The position numbers were made by a program, and so were the translations under genes. Source: Nepenthes gracilis (taxonomy: Eukaryota; Streptophyta; Magnoliopsida; Caryophyllales; Nepenthaceae). From it: DNA of 64,000 nucleotides. The stretch is taken from assembly GCA_033239525.1 (NCBI GenBank), contig BSYO01000020.1:11782308-11846307 (forward strand), given 5' to 3'. Numbering within the stretch: the first letter of the stretch is position 1; every line of letters starts with the position of its first letter. Shown piece after piece: positions 10,813 to 22,534 of the stretch. The notes under the pieces were generated by a model that was not told the DNA's origin, did no database searches, and was given only the letters and a program-made list of their open reading frames with translations.

Positions 10813-12042
10813 ATGACTCCCTATTTAACATACTTATTTGACGGAACATTACCTGAAAATACGGACGTAGCCAAGAAGGTGAAGAAGACAGCAAGTTAGT
10901 ATACTATCATGAACATCCAATTGTACCGATGTTGGTTTTCTACCCCTACCTACGGTGCCTCACTCCTGAGGAGGCAAGACTATGCCCTCCAGAAGTGAAC
11001 CTCGAAATATGTGAATTCCATATTGGGGGTAAAAATATCGCTTTCAAGCTTATGGGGTAAAGATACTATAGGTGAACCATAAAGTATGATGCCATGGACT
11101 TCGTACAAAAATTTAAAAATTGTCAAGTTCACGACAACCTCACTCACTAACCTTACACAGAGTTTCGAGCTTTCCAATCACCCTGGCCTTTTGCTCAATA
11201 GAGCTTGACATACTGGGCCACTACCAACCACGGTTGATAGAGAAAATTTCTAATCATCGGGATTGACTATTTCACCAAGTGGGTCGAGGCAACACCACTA
11301 GCGCAAATTACATAGTAGAATGTCACAGAATTTGTTCGGGAGAGCATTGTGTGTAGGTTCGGGATTTTTGAGTGTATTGTGACTGACAATGGGATCTAAT
11401 TCACAGAAAAATAATTCATCAAGTACTGTACTAACCTTAGGATTAGGTTAATACATACGTCAGTCGCATATCCATAGAGCAATGGCTAAGTGGAAGTCAC
11501 AAACCGCACAATCTTACATGAACTGAAGAACAAGCTGGAGCATTTTGGGTGCTCATGGGTGCACGAGCTGTCATCCATCTTCTTGTCATACAGGACTACA
11601 CCGAGGGAGCCCACACGAGAGACCCCCTTTAGCCTGTGCTATGGGATTGAAGCAATTATTCCGGTGGAAGTCGGACTGCCTAGTCTTCAAGTTGAGTGCT
11701 TTAATCCGATCGGAAATGATTAGAGACTCCGTGAAAATCTTGACATGCTTGAGGAAGTACGAGACCATGCAAGGCTTAGAATAATGTCCTACCAGCAGAT
11801 AGTAGCCAAATACTACAATAAGAAGGTGAAGGCATGATGATTCGAAATAGGGGACTTAGTACTAAGAAGCATTGAGGCCACGGGCAAAAATATTGGCCGG
11901 AATAAGCTTTCCCCAAATTCGGAAGAGTTGTTCCTAATTTCGGTCATCCCTCATAATGGGGCCTATAAGTTGCGCACCCAAGAAGGTAGACTAGTCCCTC
12001 GAATGTGGAATGTCACGCATCTCAAAAAATATTATCAATAAA
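10813..12042 (+). pseudogene. integrase of element A (broken)
   Basis: The HHCC region is eroded (10930-11160). Core motifs are GIDYFTKWVEA (Asp codon 11264-11266), VTDNG (Asp 11385-11387) and VEVTNRTI (Glu 11492-11494), so the D,D,E triad is still visible. The C-terminal part reads YRTTPREPTRETPFSL, then AYKLRTQEGRLVPR and HLKKYYQ before the stop at about 12042. At least seven stops interrupt it. The protein would insert cDNA into the genome. Confidence 0.8.
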
Positions 12043-12230
12043 TGTATAGAATGCTAGGTAAGGCAATATCCATCATATTATGTGCTTATAACACGTTTTG
12101 TTAATATAATAAAAGAACTCCTTTTTATTTGTTGTTTTGCACTTCATTGAATATTTCCATATCATTTCATAAATCTACAAGACCTAAGCTACCCCTAAAT
12201 TAAGTGAAAAGATCCCTTTTACTTATTCTA

Positions 12231-12450
12231 AAACTCGGCAGCGTCCAAGCGGCTCATAAGAAGCCAAACTTAAAATTCGGTAGCGTCCGAGCGGCTTAAA
12301 AAAAGTCGAACTTAAAACTTGACAAAATCCGAGCGGCTCATAAGAAGTCATATTTAAAACTTGGCAAAGTCCGAGTAGCTCATAAGAAGTCGAACACAAA
12401 ACTTGGCAACGACGCCAAGCAACCCACAAGAGGTTGAACTAAAAACTTAG
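12231..12450. repeat. tandem array 1 of element A, about 42 bp x 5
   Basis: Units (C/T)(T/C)GGCA(G/A)(C/A)GTCC(G/A)AG.. followed by GGCTCATAAGAAG start near 12235, 12277, 12318, 12360 and 12402. The array lies between the integrase stop and the antisense gene. Element C has an unrelated-sequence array in the same position. Confidence 0.75.
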
Positions 12451-12787
12451 GGAGCTCAAAATAGTAAGAATGTGATGACCCTAGAGGTAGTGTCTTTAGC
12501 CTAAGACATTCAAACGGTTCAAATACTTTGCTAATAAAAGATAAAGTTTCTTTATGGCATGTCTAAGAAGAACCTAACACATAAGCAATCCAAGCAAGAA
12601 AGAAGAGGGATTGCACCAAGAAAATAAATTTTATTCATTTATATACAAATTGTTACAGCAGTATACAAATAAAAAAATGAAAATACATCAAGGCTCTGAG
12701 GTTCCAGGCTGCTCCGAGGACCCTAGCTACCCAAAAGACTCAGGCTAACTGGAAGGTCCCGTCTGAGAAGTCAATGGTCCTCCATCT

Positions 12788-14748
12788 CTATGAGAGACAG
12801 ACCAAGTCAGCCCTGTGTTGAGCGCTGGCATTCCTCGGGTTGAACAGAGCAGTAGGGAATCTTGGGACCAAAATCTTCATGACCCGTCGACACATTTTGA
12901 TGGCGTCCCAGCACTTGCGCTCCAAAGCCGGTTCTATATCCTCGGGCTTCGGCAAGGTCCTTAGCTCCTCCTCCAACTACAGGTTCCTACTACGAAGTGA
13001 GACGTTCAGTTACTCCTGATCCCTCAACAAGCCCTCAAGGGAAGAAATTCTGCCCTTGGCTTCAGCAAGCTCAAGTTCTGGATGTTGGATGCGCTCCCCT
13101 CAGGACCTGAAGGCTTCCAACTCTGCACTAGTCCGGTTGGCCTCACCAATGATCAATCCAAGATTACCTACCAGTTCATGAAACTGCAAAAGGAAGACAG
13201 ATCATTAAGGCGCGGATAGAAAAGAACAAGAGCTTGAAGAAGGAAAGAGAAATACCTTGGAGACAAGAGAGCTCCTAGGTGAACTCTCCTCTCTGAGGGC
13301 CAAGGATTCCACCGGCTCTGTTGTAGCTGCCTTCTCTACCACAGAAATCTCAACCCTGGCCTCGAACGTGGGTACATCTTTCCCAAGATCTAGGACTGGG
13401 GGCTCAACTGCTTCAAAATGACCCTCGGCCCCAATCTCCACTTCAGCAACATGTGAAGTTCCCGCAACGTCCTCAATTAGGGCTTCCACAAGAACCAATG
13501 CTACAGTCCCAATTGGACAGTAGATTTGGATTGCCAGGTAAGGGAGCTCAGCAGTCTAAACAGTGAGCGGCCCCGTGGGCCCAGCTTTCCTTGGCCTTAG
13601 CATCTTTAGCAGTTGTCGTGGTCATCATCATCGCTACTTCATCGACCTGAGTCGCCTCAATCTCTCCCTCTACCTGTTCCTCAGCAACGTCCTCGAATGG
13701 ATTATCCATCCAGTTAGAGGCCTCTCCAGTAAAGATAGCAAGAATATCCGGCATGGGCTTATCAAGGTGAGGCAGGGTGACAAGCGTCTCCGGAGACAAG
13801 CCGCGGACTTAGGAAGTTTCTCAAGAGGCTTAGCAAAGGCTGAACGCCCGACACCTTGAGCTCCTCGGACTAGCACCACCTACAATGGCTTCGACCTCTT
13901 CATAAGCTCCTCAATCATAGTTTCGTCATCATCAGATGAGAAGTACTCAACAATAGTCACCGAATGTTTCAAAATTTTAGTTTGGCGACTCTTTTTGTCC
14001 ACTTGGGAGGCTCCTCAATCCTCAGAACTTTAAACTTCTTCTTCAGCTTCTTCTTCTTCGACGGATGAGTGATAAAGGCACTAGAGTCCTCGGGCGGAGT
14101 TTCTCACTTGGTGAGAGCCAAGTGCTCGGGATTCAGCCATATGTTCCTCTTATTCTTATTGAAGGAGCCAAGGTTGGCCAGTACCAAGTCCATAACCTCC
14201 TTCACAACAACCCTCTCCTCAATGGAGGCATCCTTACAATGCTTGGCTTCCATATTTTCCCAAGTATTGGAGATGGCCCAATTCTCCCAGACGCCCAGGA
14301 AGAAAAACTTATTTTTCCACCTTTTAGTGAAATCGGAGCTTCCACCACTCATCTTAGTAAACTCAGGACGTTGAGTAATGACAATCTAGTCCTGGCTATG
14401 AGAGAACCTCAACATCACCTTCACCATTGCCACATCAAGTACCTTGTTGTGGCAATGAGCAAAAACACAATGGAACACAAGGTACCTGATGACATTGGGT
14501 TGCAATCTTGCAACTGAAACCTATAGTTCCATCATGATATGATATAACTCTAATGGAATGGGAAAGAAAAGCCCACCCTTGAGGTGGACTTTGTAAACAA
14601 TAATAAAGCCATCATGTGGGCTATAAGCCCTCTCATGGGCATCTAGAATCACCATCACCATCAAGTTAGGAATCTTGTACTTAACGCGGATGGCCTCAAG
14701 GTTAGCTAGGGAAAGAAAGGAAGCTATATCTTTCACGCTAGGAGCCAT
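12788..14748 (-). pseudogene. antisense accessory gene of element A (Transposase_28-like, spliced, broken)
   Basis: Read on the minus strand it starts with MAPSVKDIASFLSLANL (14748). It continues with the motif GFIIVYKVHLKGGLFFPIP, which matches GYITVYEAHLRSGLRLPFP of element C. Next come RYLVFHCVFA (about 14480) and WKNKFFFLGVWENW (about 14316-14275). An acidic or variable part follows (13799-13256). A 72-bp intron is likely at 13255-13184 (CCAAG|GTATTT..TTTTGCAG|TTTC, phase 0). Exon 2 has coiled-coil character (ELELAEAKGRISSLEGLL) and a C-terminus at 12976-12788 (VPRFPTALFNPRNASAQHR) matching element C. Stops at about 14520 and elsewhere break it. The N-terminal half resembles the plant 'putative gypsy type transposon' family (Pfam Transposase_28). 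Its function is unknown; antisense genes are known in Tat elements such as Grande. Confidence 0.65.
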
Positions 14749-15169
14749 TGAAGTATGAAGAATGTAAGAAGAAAGAACGCAGAGAATGGAAAGTGAAAAA
14801 GTTTGAAGGATAACGAAATCGCAAGAGTTTGAAGAAAATGTCTTAGGGCTGCGTAGAGAAAAAATGAAGGCATAGAAGGCTTTTTGAAATGGCAGAAAAG
14901 TTCAAAGGCACGCCTCATTATGACGCTGCCACGCATCAGCCTCCCGTTCGCTGTAGGACGGTAATGGTGCCCTTGTATTCTCGAGGCGCGGTCAATCGCA
15001 TTTATTGCGGATTTAAAGACTCAGTTGGCAGCGCAAGCCAACGCCTCGGACTCAAATGAAGTCTTCAAATGCATCCTTATCCATCTTCCGGTCTCAATAA
15101 TGCCCGAGCACATTTTTGGTCTCGGATACATATATGGCAATGACCATCACTTAATAGTGCCCACCAGTG

Positions 15170-15330
15170 TCTAGAACTCAAGAATTCCTCAGACATTTTG
15201 ATCAAACCACCAGGTCCCGGAATATTTTAGTCAGACTATGAGTCTCAAAAATACCCCCAGACATTTTGGTCAAGCAACTAGTATCAAAGACATCCTTGGG
15301 CTATTGGTCTCAACCATATCCGCGGACATG
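15170..15330. repeat. tandem array 2 of element A, about 40-45 bp x 3-4
   Basis: Units containing CAGACATTTTG(A/G)TCAA(G/A)C(A/C)AC recur at about 15192 and 15261, with weaker copies at 15213 and 15283. The array is between the antisense gene and the 3' LTR. Confidence 0.55.
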
Positions 15331-15467
15331 TGCAAGAAAAATGGAATTTACACCGACATCAGGCAACTGCCAGATAGCGCACAGAGTAAAAGCACTCAAG
15401 ATACTCTCGCGGGCAATGGACATGCCAAAAGGTTGAAATTTTTAAATCCTTTGACATGAGGAGCTAG

Positions 15468-16388
15468 TGATAAGTACTGATACCCACGGTCCAGATAAAA
15501 GGTTCGAAAATCGAGCTCACGTCGCTGATTTGACCCAAGAGGCCCGCGGACTTGGGTCCACGTCTCGAGAGGCCCAAAAAGCCAAATTGGTCCAAGAGAC
15601 TGACTTAACTTGGAAGGCTCAAGGACTCCATAAAAGGCCAAAAATTTACAATAAAGCTTTGAGGATATTTGGCACCACACATCTGCGGACTTAATAACAG
15701 CCAAAAGCTTTTATCAAGGATGAGGATTATGAGAAATCTCCGATAGAATGAGCACAGAAGATGAAGCTCAGGACGACCGAGGACGACAACTCGGAGGGTT
15801 GATTTTTGCAAAAGCACACACAATCTTTGCAACACGCGATCTTTGCAGGGAATGATGACTTATAAAGTATGGGCGATTACTGCAGAGGTGACATTTTATG
15901 GGGTAAGCTTGCATGCACACAATATTTTTGACATGGCAAGATGGATTTACTGGGTTCGTGGCAGGATCCCCGCACACGCCAACTCCACGTGGGTGCTCCA
16001 CGTAAGAGGATTCAAACCATTATATATACATTTACTGTGTACCTAACAAAAGATCGAACATTTTACACTTGCATTTGCGCGTACAAAGAGAAAAGAAAGA
16101 CGCACACGTTGTGCAATTGAGAAAATACTTGTAACAATGAGGGTGATCTTTGAGAGCTACCATTACATTATGTTCTCCACCCTTTGTATTCACAACGCTT
16201 GGATAGTGAAATTGTTTTCCAGACCCAAAACCCCGTAATTTTTTTCTCTGATTTAGAAGAAAATTTTTCATAAAAATAAAATACCATGCATTTCTCTCTC
16301 TCACTTCTTTATACTCACAAAGCTCTCTTTGCATTACTCTGCATTCGGATCCTCATCCATACAAAGATTAGGATCCGATGACGCAACA
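15468..16388 (+). repeat. 3' LTR of element A
   Basis: Begins TGATAAGTACTGATACCC after the purine-rich GAGGAGCTAG and ends GACGCAACA. It aligns over its whole length with 5717-6642 but with many substitutions and a deletion near the start. TATATATAC at about 16021 and the G-box pair are kept. Confidence 0.85.
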
Positions 16389-17150
16389 ATAAGGATCCCA
16401 ATCTCAGTGTTGATCATTAAAAATATTTATTTATTTATTTATTTATTAAGATGAGAGTATCTAAAAGAGTCTATTATAAGCTCTTTCTCTTTAATTTACT
16501 TATAGATGAACTTACTAAAAATATTAATGATGAAATTTTCTTGGTGTATTCAACTTATAAATAATATTATTTCAATAAATAAAGTTAGAAAAATTATAAA
16601 AATAAAATTAACATATTAGACTAAATTTCTTAAATTTAAATAGGCATTAGACTCACCATATTATATGGATCAAAATATTAAGTAATTAAATAAAAAATAT
16701 AAAAAATTAACCATTGTATATATACATATTAGAATACTAAGATAGAAGAATGAAATAATTCTAAAAAATAAGATAAAAATAATGACTGTCTTAAATATTT
16801 AAAAAATGTACATACAGGAAAAAAAGTACAAAAATAATACTAAATGTGATTCAAATACGTAAAATATAGATCAAATAAATAAAAACTTCTAAGAAAAATA
16901 CAAGTTAATTGTGGATTGAGAAAAAAGTAGAGGTAAATATAAAAAAAAATTTGAACAGTTTGATAAAAAAAAAAATTAAAATTTACTGGCATTTTCGAAT
17001 AAAATAGAATTTTGAAATATATATATATATATACATTTTGTATGATTTTCTATCTTTCATCGCTATTAAAATGATCACAGCTATTAAAAACTATAATAAT
17101 ATAATATTAAAAAAACCGATAATAAAGCTTTTCATAAGGGCTGTCAATGT
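16389..17150. other. AT-rich stretch, no gene seen
   Basis: Long A/T runs, a (TTTA)n tract near 16425 and an (AT)n tract at 17019-17032. No frame or element ends were recognised. Confidence 0.5.
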
Positions 17151-20100
17151 CCCTCCTCTTACCCCAAATCGAATCACTGTATCTCCATTGGAACTTCGTC
17201 AAAGCTTTCTTCCAATGGAGTAAATGGGGCCGATTAGGTTCAGAAGACATTTTTGAAGTCTATTTGCAAGCAATTTTGATGTGATTTTATAAATAACACC
17301 AAAACTGGAGATGGGTTTACAATCAGAAGATACAAATTGGGGTAGCAACTTTGGAAACAAGAGCAATCAATGTTAAGTTAATCATACCCGAGATAAAGAA
17401 GTTCATAACAGCCTCCAAGACAAGCTAGCCAACTCAGCTCCATGTTGTTTTGAAGGCTGCTGTTGTGACTCCTACATCGGGGAACTTGTGACAAAACCAC
17501 CAGCTTATAAGTTTGAGGGTTCTTCCCCCCTTAGGGCATCCTTTTATAGTAGACTTTCCCTTCGAACTTATACTCGTATTAGTGGTGCTCTCATTGAGAG
17601 TGGCCCCGGCTCTCGGAAGGGATTACCTAGGGAGAGGCTGACCTGCTAACGGTGCGCCACGGCAGAATGAAGCGTCCCAGAGTGAAAGCCGCTAACCTCG
17701 ATGGCTCTCGAAGAAAGAAGAAATGTTGCGAGTCCCACATCGGAGAGCTTGTAACATAACTATCAACTTATAAGTTTGAGGGGCTCTCCCCCCTTCAAGA
17801 CGTCCTTTTTTAGGACGTCCTTTTAGGAGTAGGCTTTTCTCGGACTTGTGCTCGCATCAGCGGCTGCAAAGAAACCATTAAGATTAAAGCCCATGATATC
17901 TCTAACACTAAAAAGACAATCCGTGATGTTCACCAACCTGACAAGGACACAAAGAGCCTCGGTCATAGAAGCTGGAACACATTTGAGAATGAAAGGTCGA
18001 ATCTTGGCCAGGGACAAAAGAGAGACATGGTTAAATTTGCCCAGAAAATGAAGAAAATAGAAATGGACTTCTTACACAACTTTTGCTAAGCTGGTGTTGC
18101 AGGAATCGTCTTACAGAGCGAGAGGATTTTTTATCTGTTATTTCTCTCAGTAACAGCTTTGAAGAAAAACCTGATGCATTGATCTCCATCCTTAATCTAA
18201 GTAAATCTTAGCCTTCAAACAAAATAGAGAGATTTCAGAATGCCTCACACATAGGCAGGACCTTCGAAGGGCCCTCCTTTGCTCAATAATAGACTGATTA
18301 TGGGGATTCAAGTAGACCAGCTGTTGGCACCCTTCAAGATCGGCCATAGCTTTAAGAGTCGCCCAAATGATATTGTCCAATTCTGAACTCCAGCGTTTGA
18401 TTGCGACTTTGACAACTTCAAATTTGGTCACCACTTTAAACACAGGGGAATCTCGAGACAAGATTCTGGGCCTCTTAAACAACTTCTTTAAAGTAAATGG
18501 TGAGGAGAAATAAAGTTGTTGACCTCAAACATACCCTTCTTGCTCCAAAGGGTACTATCCTCCAAAGATAACACAGGATTATGGTAAGAAATAATAGGAG
18601 GGAAAAAGGAAGAGGATCTCGACATACTAGCCAACAAAGAGCTATTAACAAGGGCACGATCAAGTTTCCTCACCGAGTGAGTAAAGCTATCTTGGTGGCT
18701 ATACCAATTAAAAAATCACTCAAAGTGGTTGAGATTGAGGAAACCACAATTGAGAATGCATCTATCAAGGGATCTATCAACCTCTGCATTGAAATAACCC
18801 CTAATCACCTCAGAAGTGTCCCTTGGGGCATTAAAGTCTCCAAGGGCCACCCAAATCTCACGATTGGGGGAGTTGGAAATCATTTCCAAAGTATGTCAAA
18901 GCCCTATGCCAGACAATAATATCATTAGACCCATAAATAAATGAGAACCACCACTAACTCCCATCTATATCAGAGCCAATGATACAGTGAATAAGCCAGT
19001 CATCCAGAAAGTCCACATTGAGGGTAACCTCATATGGATTCCAACCCACTCAAACAAGGTCACCTCTAGCATGGGAATGATTAGTAATCCACACCCAATA
19101 GTCGGTAATCTTATTAGGTATGGAGTAGATATCAATCTTGCGGACCTTAGTTTTCACCAACAAGCAAGCCTGGAGGTTATAAAGAGCAATAAATGGTCTA
19201 ACATTATTTATTTTGATAGGCAGTTGAGCCGCCTAACATTCCAATAAGCCACATTAATCATCTGATGGAAGCCAAAGGAAAAGTCTTTTAGGTCCCTCTA
19301 AATTGTTACGCTTTGGTGAACCATGAGTTTCCTCCACGAGGAGAGGACATTCTGGTACAAGATGAAGCACTTTCTGCCTTAACATCTAGGATGTAGAATT
19401 TAATCCGGCAAGATTAATTGAATATTTCGAAGTAAGCAGGGCAATAGAATTCAAATGGAGCCGATCTTAGAAGTTTGACAAATAGAAGAGGCACTCAGCT
19501 CCTTGTGGAATTTTTCCATCAAAGGAGCAATTTCTCCTTGCTTCTCAGAGCATTCCAAGATAGCAAAAGAATTGATAGGTCAGGGCATCACAGGAGCAGT
19601 CATCGAATCCACTGAGGGTGGAAACTAGGGTGGAATTGGAAACCCATAGGGGAAAAAGTAACCTTTTTATATTTACTAGGGACTTTACATTGCACATGAG
19701 AAGGGATCTTGATATCTTGGGACTCATTGCGATTCCCATCAGAGTGCCCATACAAATTACACTTCGAACAAAGTGAGGGCCTCTAACGATAGTTGGTGTT
19801 TATTTTAACCGACGAGTCCTCTCCAGTGGAAGGGTCCTGGCCAACCACAAGGTCAATAGATTCTGAAAGAGATGTATTAATCGCAATCTCAGCACAGATG
19901 TAAGCAAAACCAATACAAGATAAACACTAGGTGTGAACGTCAGAAAACATAGGCTTCACCACAGTGCCAGAAATATAGCTAAAGCCTTTCAAGGACCAAC
20001 AGTCCAGAGGGAGGTTATGAAAATGCACCGAGATTGGGATGTGGGTAAACTCATCTTTCCGAAGGGTCATACCAGAAGACCAGATCTTGAGAAAAACTGA

Positions 20101-20850
20101 CATTTTGAAGAAGGTTCAGGGACCTACCTCCAATACTTTGCACATATTGTCAACATCAGAGAAACAAAAATAGGCAACACCTTTCAAATCAGCTAGGACA
20201 CTATAGAGTCCATAGTTCCCCCATAGTCTTCCTGCAATAGCTTCAATAAGGGGAAAGGCCAATTTTTTCCCTAAGAGGTAACCTACTAAATGGTTTCCCC
20301 CTTTCGGATCCCAATGCAGAAATTTCAGAGGGCTTAATCACAATCCTCCTTCCCACTGAAGAGGGATGATAGAATTTAAGAGTTCTTAAATTGGCAACAA
20401 ATTTGGCCACAATGTAACCCTATAGCAAGAGGTTTAAAATCGGATGATTGATTGATAACGAGAAAAATAGGCATGGGGCTCCCATTACCTCGAATCTAGC
20501 AAAAAAACAAAAGAGCCGGTAAGATTACCTTTACCTTCAGCGAGAGATCTAGGATTCCAGCAGTGTTCAAACATTGATTGGGCAATGCTAGACAACTCAA
20601 TGCTTTTTGAGATAAGTGCTTCTATCTCCAAAGACAGGCCATTGGGAGGGGAGTTGAATAGATTCGTCGCATGCAACTGCTGAAGAGAGCTTCACCAACT
20701 CACCAATGGAGGAGGATGGAGTTTGAAGGTCAAAAGAGGAGAAAGAGAAGGAAGATGGCGAAAGGGAAGAGCTAGGTGGGAGGAAGGAGGAGCAGGAGGA
20801 GAGGAGCCAGCCATACGGCATTGCCATGCTTTTGGAAGAAAGCAAAACAC
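17150..20850 (-). mobile_element. L1-type LINE, truncated in the reverse transcriptase and interrupted by a TRIM
   Basis: Minus-strand order: ORF1 from about 20828 (MAMPYGWLLSSC), with IPISVHFHNLPLDCWS (about 20040) typical of plant L1 ORF1 and a knuckle SLCSKCNLYGH (about 19745-19785). An endonuclease follows, with WNVRRLN (about 19240), VGWNPYEV and VALGDFN (about 18830-18850). The connecting region has RWSSELDNI and FCLKAKIYL. The RT start reads SVRDIMGFNLNGFFAA, then after the TRIM AAFKTTWS, FFISGMINLTLIALVSKVATP and KLLANRLQKC (about 17250). The RT palm with its catalytic motif, the 3' UTR and the poly(A) tail are absent. Frames carry many stops. LINEs usually lose their 5' end, so a 3' loss needs a later deletion. 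Confidence 0.75.
17461..17859 (+). mobile_element. TRIM element inserted in the LINE
   Basis: Two short LTRs flank about 140 bp: 17461-17581 (TGTTGTGACTCCTACATCGG..CTCGTATTA) and 17724-17859 (TGTTGCGAGTCCCACATCGG..CTCGCATCA). The internal part begins GTGGTGCTCTCATTGAGAG, a PBS-like word, and ends in a clean polypurine tract GAAGAAAGAAGAAA (17710-17723). There is no coding sequence. GGCTGC is present on both sides (17455-17460 and 17862-17867). Removing the element restores the LINE reading ..GFFAA-FKTTWS.., which supports the boundaries. It depends on other elements for movement. Confidence 0.75.
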
Positions 20851-21818
20851 AAAAAGCCTACGGTTTGTATCAGGAAGACAAGGGTGGGAGAGATGGAAAT
20901 AATAACTAGATCTAACCTTCCTACTAAATGAGTTTCAATAGTTGAACATCAGAAGTTGAATTAACACATTGCTTGATCTGAAGCAAATTTGCAGGTTTGA
21001 GGCCGATAATCTAATAAAAAATAAATGTTTAGATCAATATAGATATCAATAAAATTGAAAACTAAAACTAAACAACAAAAAATAACAAACTTGCATCAAA
21101 TTTCTCTCTTCTAGATTCTATCACTTCATATTTTTTGTTTGTGCAGAACATACTTGGACTATTTTGGTTCCAAATTGGAAATTCCTCATCATTTACAACA
21201 AATGATGCTACCAGTTCTCTAATAACATTCTATAAATAGAGAAGAACATTAGGATACCTAAAAATTAAGTCTAATTAGTCAAAATGACAACAATTTTATC
21301 TATCTTCACGAGTTTTGATAGGTGAAGAGCCCAAGTCGAAGTCACATTACCACCACTTGAAAAGATTCGAGCGCAAAGCTTTGAGGTTTGAAGTGAAGAA
21401 TTTACATAAAGGAGATTGGAAAACATCTATAAAATGGTAATTACTTATCACACAAAAGAAATGCCGACCAACCTTGATCTGTGTCATTCCGACAGCGGCC
21501 CCTTAACAGCCTAGTGTTCCTAAACTAGATTTGAAGTCCTAGTGAAGTTTGCCACAATGAATCCCTATAGCATTGAGCAAAACACAAAATCCATAAGGCC
21601 AATTAGCAAATGATAAAAAAGAGAAACAATTGGAACAAAATATGCTACAGTATCCTTAAGTTTGTTTCTTTCTACCGTCTTAAGGAAGGTATTTTAAGGA
21701 TTTTACCTTGAGAGGCTGATTTTTAGGTATTTGATGATGCATTATCAACCAAATTAGCAAACTTCTTTAGCTACTTCCGTTTACTATTTCTGTAAACAGT
21801 CCATTTTACCCAAGAGGG
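20851..21818. other. unassigned sequence left of the Copia element
   Basis: No frame or motif recognised. The last bases, CCAAGAGGG, hold the target site of element B. Confidence 0.4.
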
Positions 21819-22480
21819 TGTTGGGGTCACTCCCGAGTGGCCTTTGTCCGCGGACTCCATTGGAATAACGGACGAGAATTTTTGCTTGGTGCGTCATGTC
21901 CGAGAGGACTGGGACGAGGATTCCATACACGCGTGCGTTGACTTATTCTGTCATTAATGCGGGCATTGGAAGTTGGTGATCGCCACAACTTCCAAGACGG
22001 TTGCAGGCCTGCCAGGCGTGCGTCTGGCAGACGGCCTGGCAGGCAACCTACCCTGCCACCCTGGCGCTAGGGTGGCTGGGTAGATTGCTAGGGTAGTGAA
22101 TAAAATATATTTATTCATGTATATATATATAGGAGTGCTGAGATCATTTAATGGGTGTGAGAGAGGTTGGTGAGTTGTGGTGTGTGCTTTTGTGAGCAAC
22201 CACTTTGTGAGTTTTGTGAGAGAAACACCTTAGAGAGAGAAAGTTGTACACTTGTGATTGTTTCACTTTAGTTTGAGCTTGTGTAGCTAACACTTGTAAA
22301 CAATCCTTTATAGTGTATTCTTTCGTGGTTTTTTCCTTGCTTAACGAAGGGTTTTCCACGTTAAATTCGTGTGTTCACTCTCATATTTCTCTCTACCTCT
22401 CCCGACCGTCCGAGAGCTTTGCTCTCTGTTCCTGTCCGAGCGTTGTGTCCGCTCGGTCTTCCGCGCGTTTTGCTCCAACA
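21819..22480 (+). repeat. 5' LTR of element B
   Basis: Matches 26509-27170. A TATA-like run TGTATATATATATAG is at about 22117 and the core GCCACCCTGGCGCTAGGGTGGC region (22058-22079) forms a hairpin. Differences from the 3' LTR are concentrated at about 22002-22057. Confidence 0.92.
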
Positions 22481-22482
22481 AG

Positions 22483-22493
22483 TGGTATCAGAG
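22483..22493 (+). other. primer binding site of element B
   Basis: TGGTATCAGAG, two bases after the LTR, is complementary to the 3' end of initiator methionine tRNA, the usual Copia primer. Confidence 0.9.
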
Positions 22494-22534
22494 ACAAGGT
22501 TGTTTGTGCGGTGATCTTTTGCTTGTTATCAAAA

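Larger units (their letters stand above)
5717..16388 (+). mobile_element. Tat-type Ty3/Gypsy LTR retrotransposon (element A), old and broken
   Basis: Order seen: 5' LTR, PBS, gag, protease, reverse transcriptase, RNase H, second RNase H, integrase, tandem array, antisense gene, second tandem array, 3' LTR. The LTRs (926 and 921 bp) begin TGATGGGTACTG or TGATAAGTACTG and end ACAACA or GCAACA. They differ at many positions and by indels, perhaps 15-20 percent by eye, so the insertion is ancient. Flanks are ATAGA before and ATAAG after, an imperfect target duplication. The RNase H after pol resembling HVDGSSMKDGCGAG, and the long 3' region with an inverse gene, point to the Tat lineage. All plus-strand frames carry stops, so the copy cannot be autonomous. 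Confidence 0.85.

Noticed and set aside
12231..12450. Regular array considered as CRISPR-like
   Set aside because: Units are directly adjacent without unique spacers, copies are diverged, and the context is a plant retrotransposon.
22144..22359. 71-codon antisense frame present identically in both LTRs of element B
   Set aside because: Identity is explained by LTR duplication; no motif and no other support for coding.
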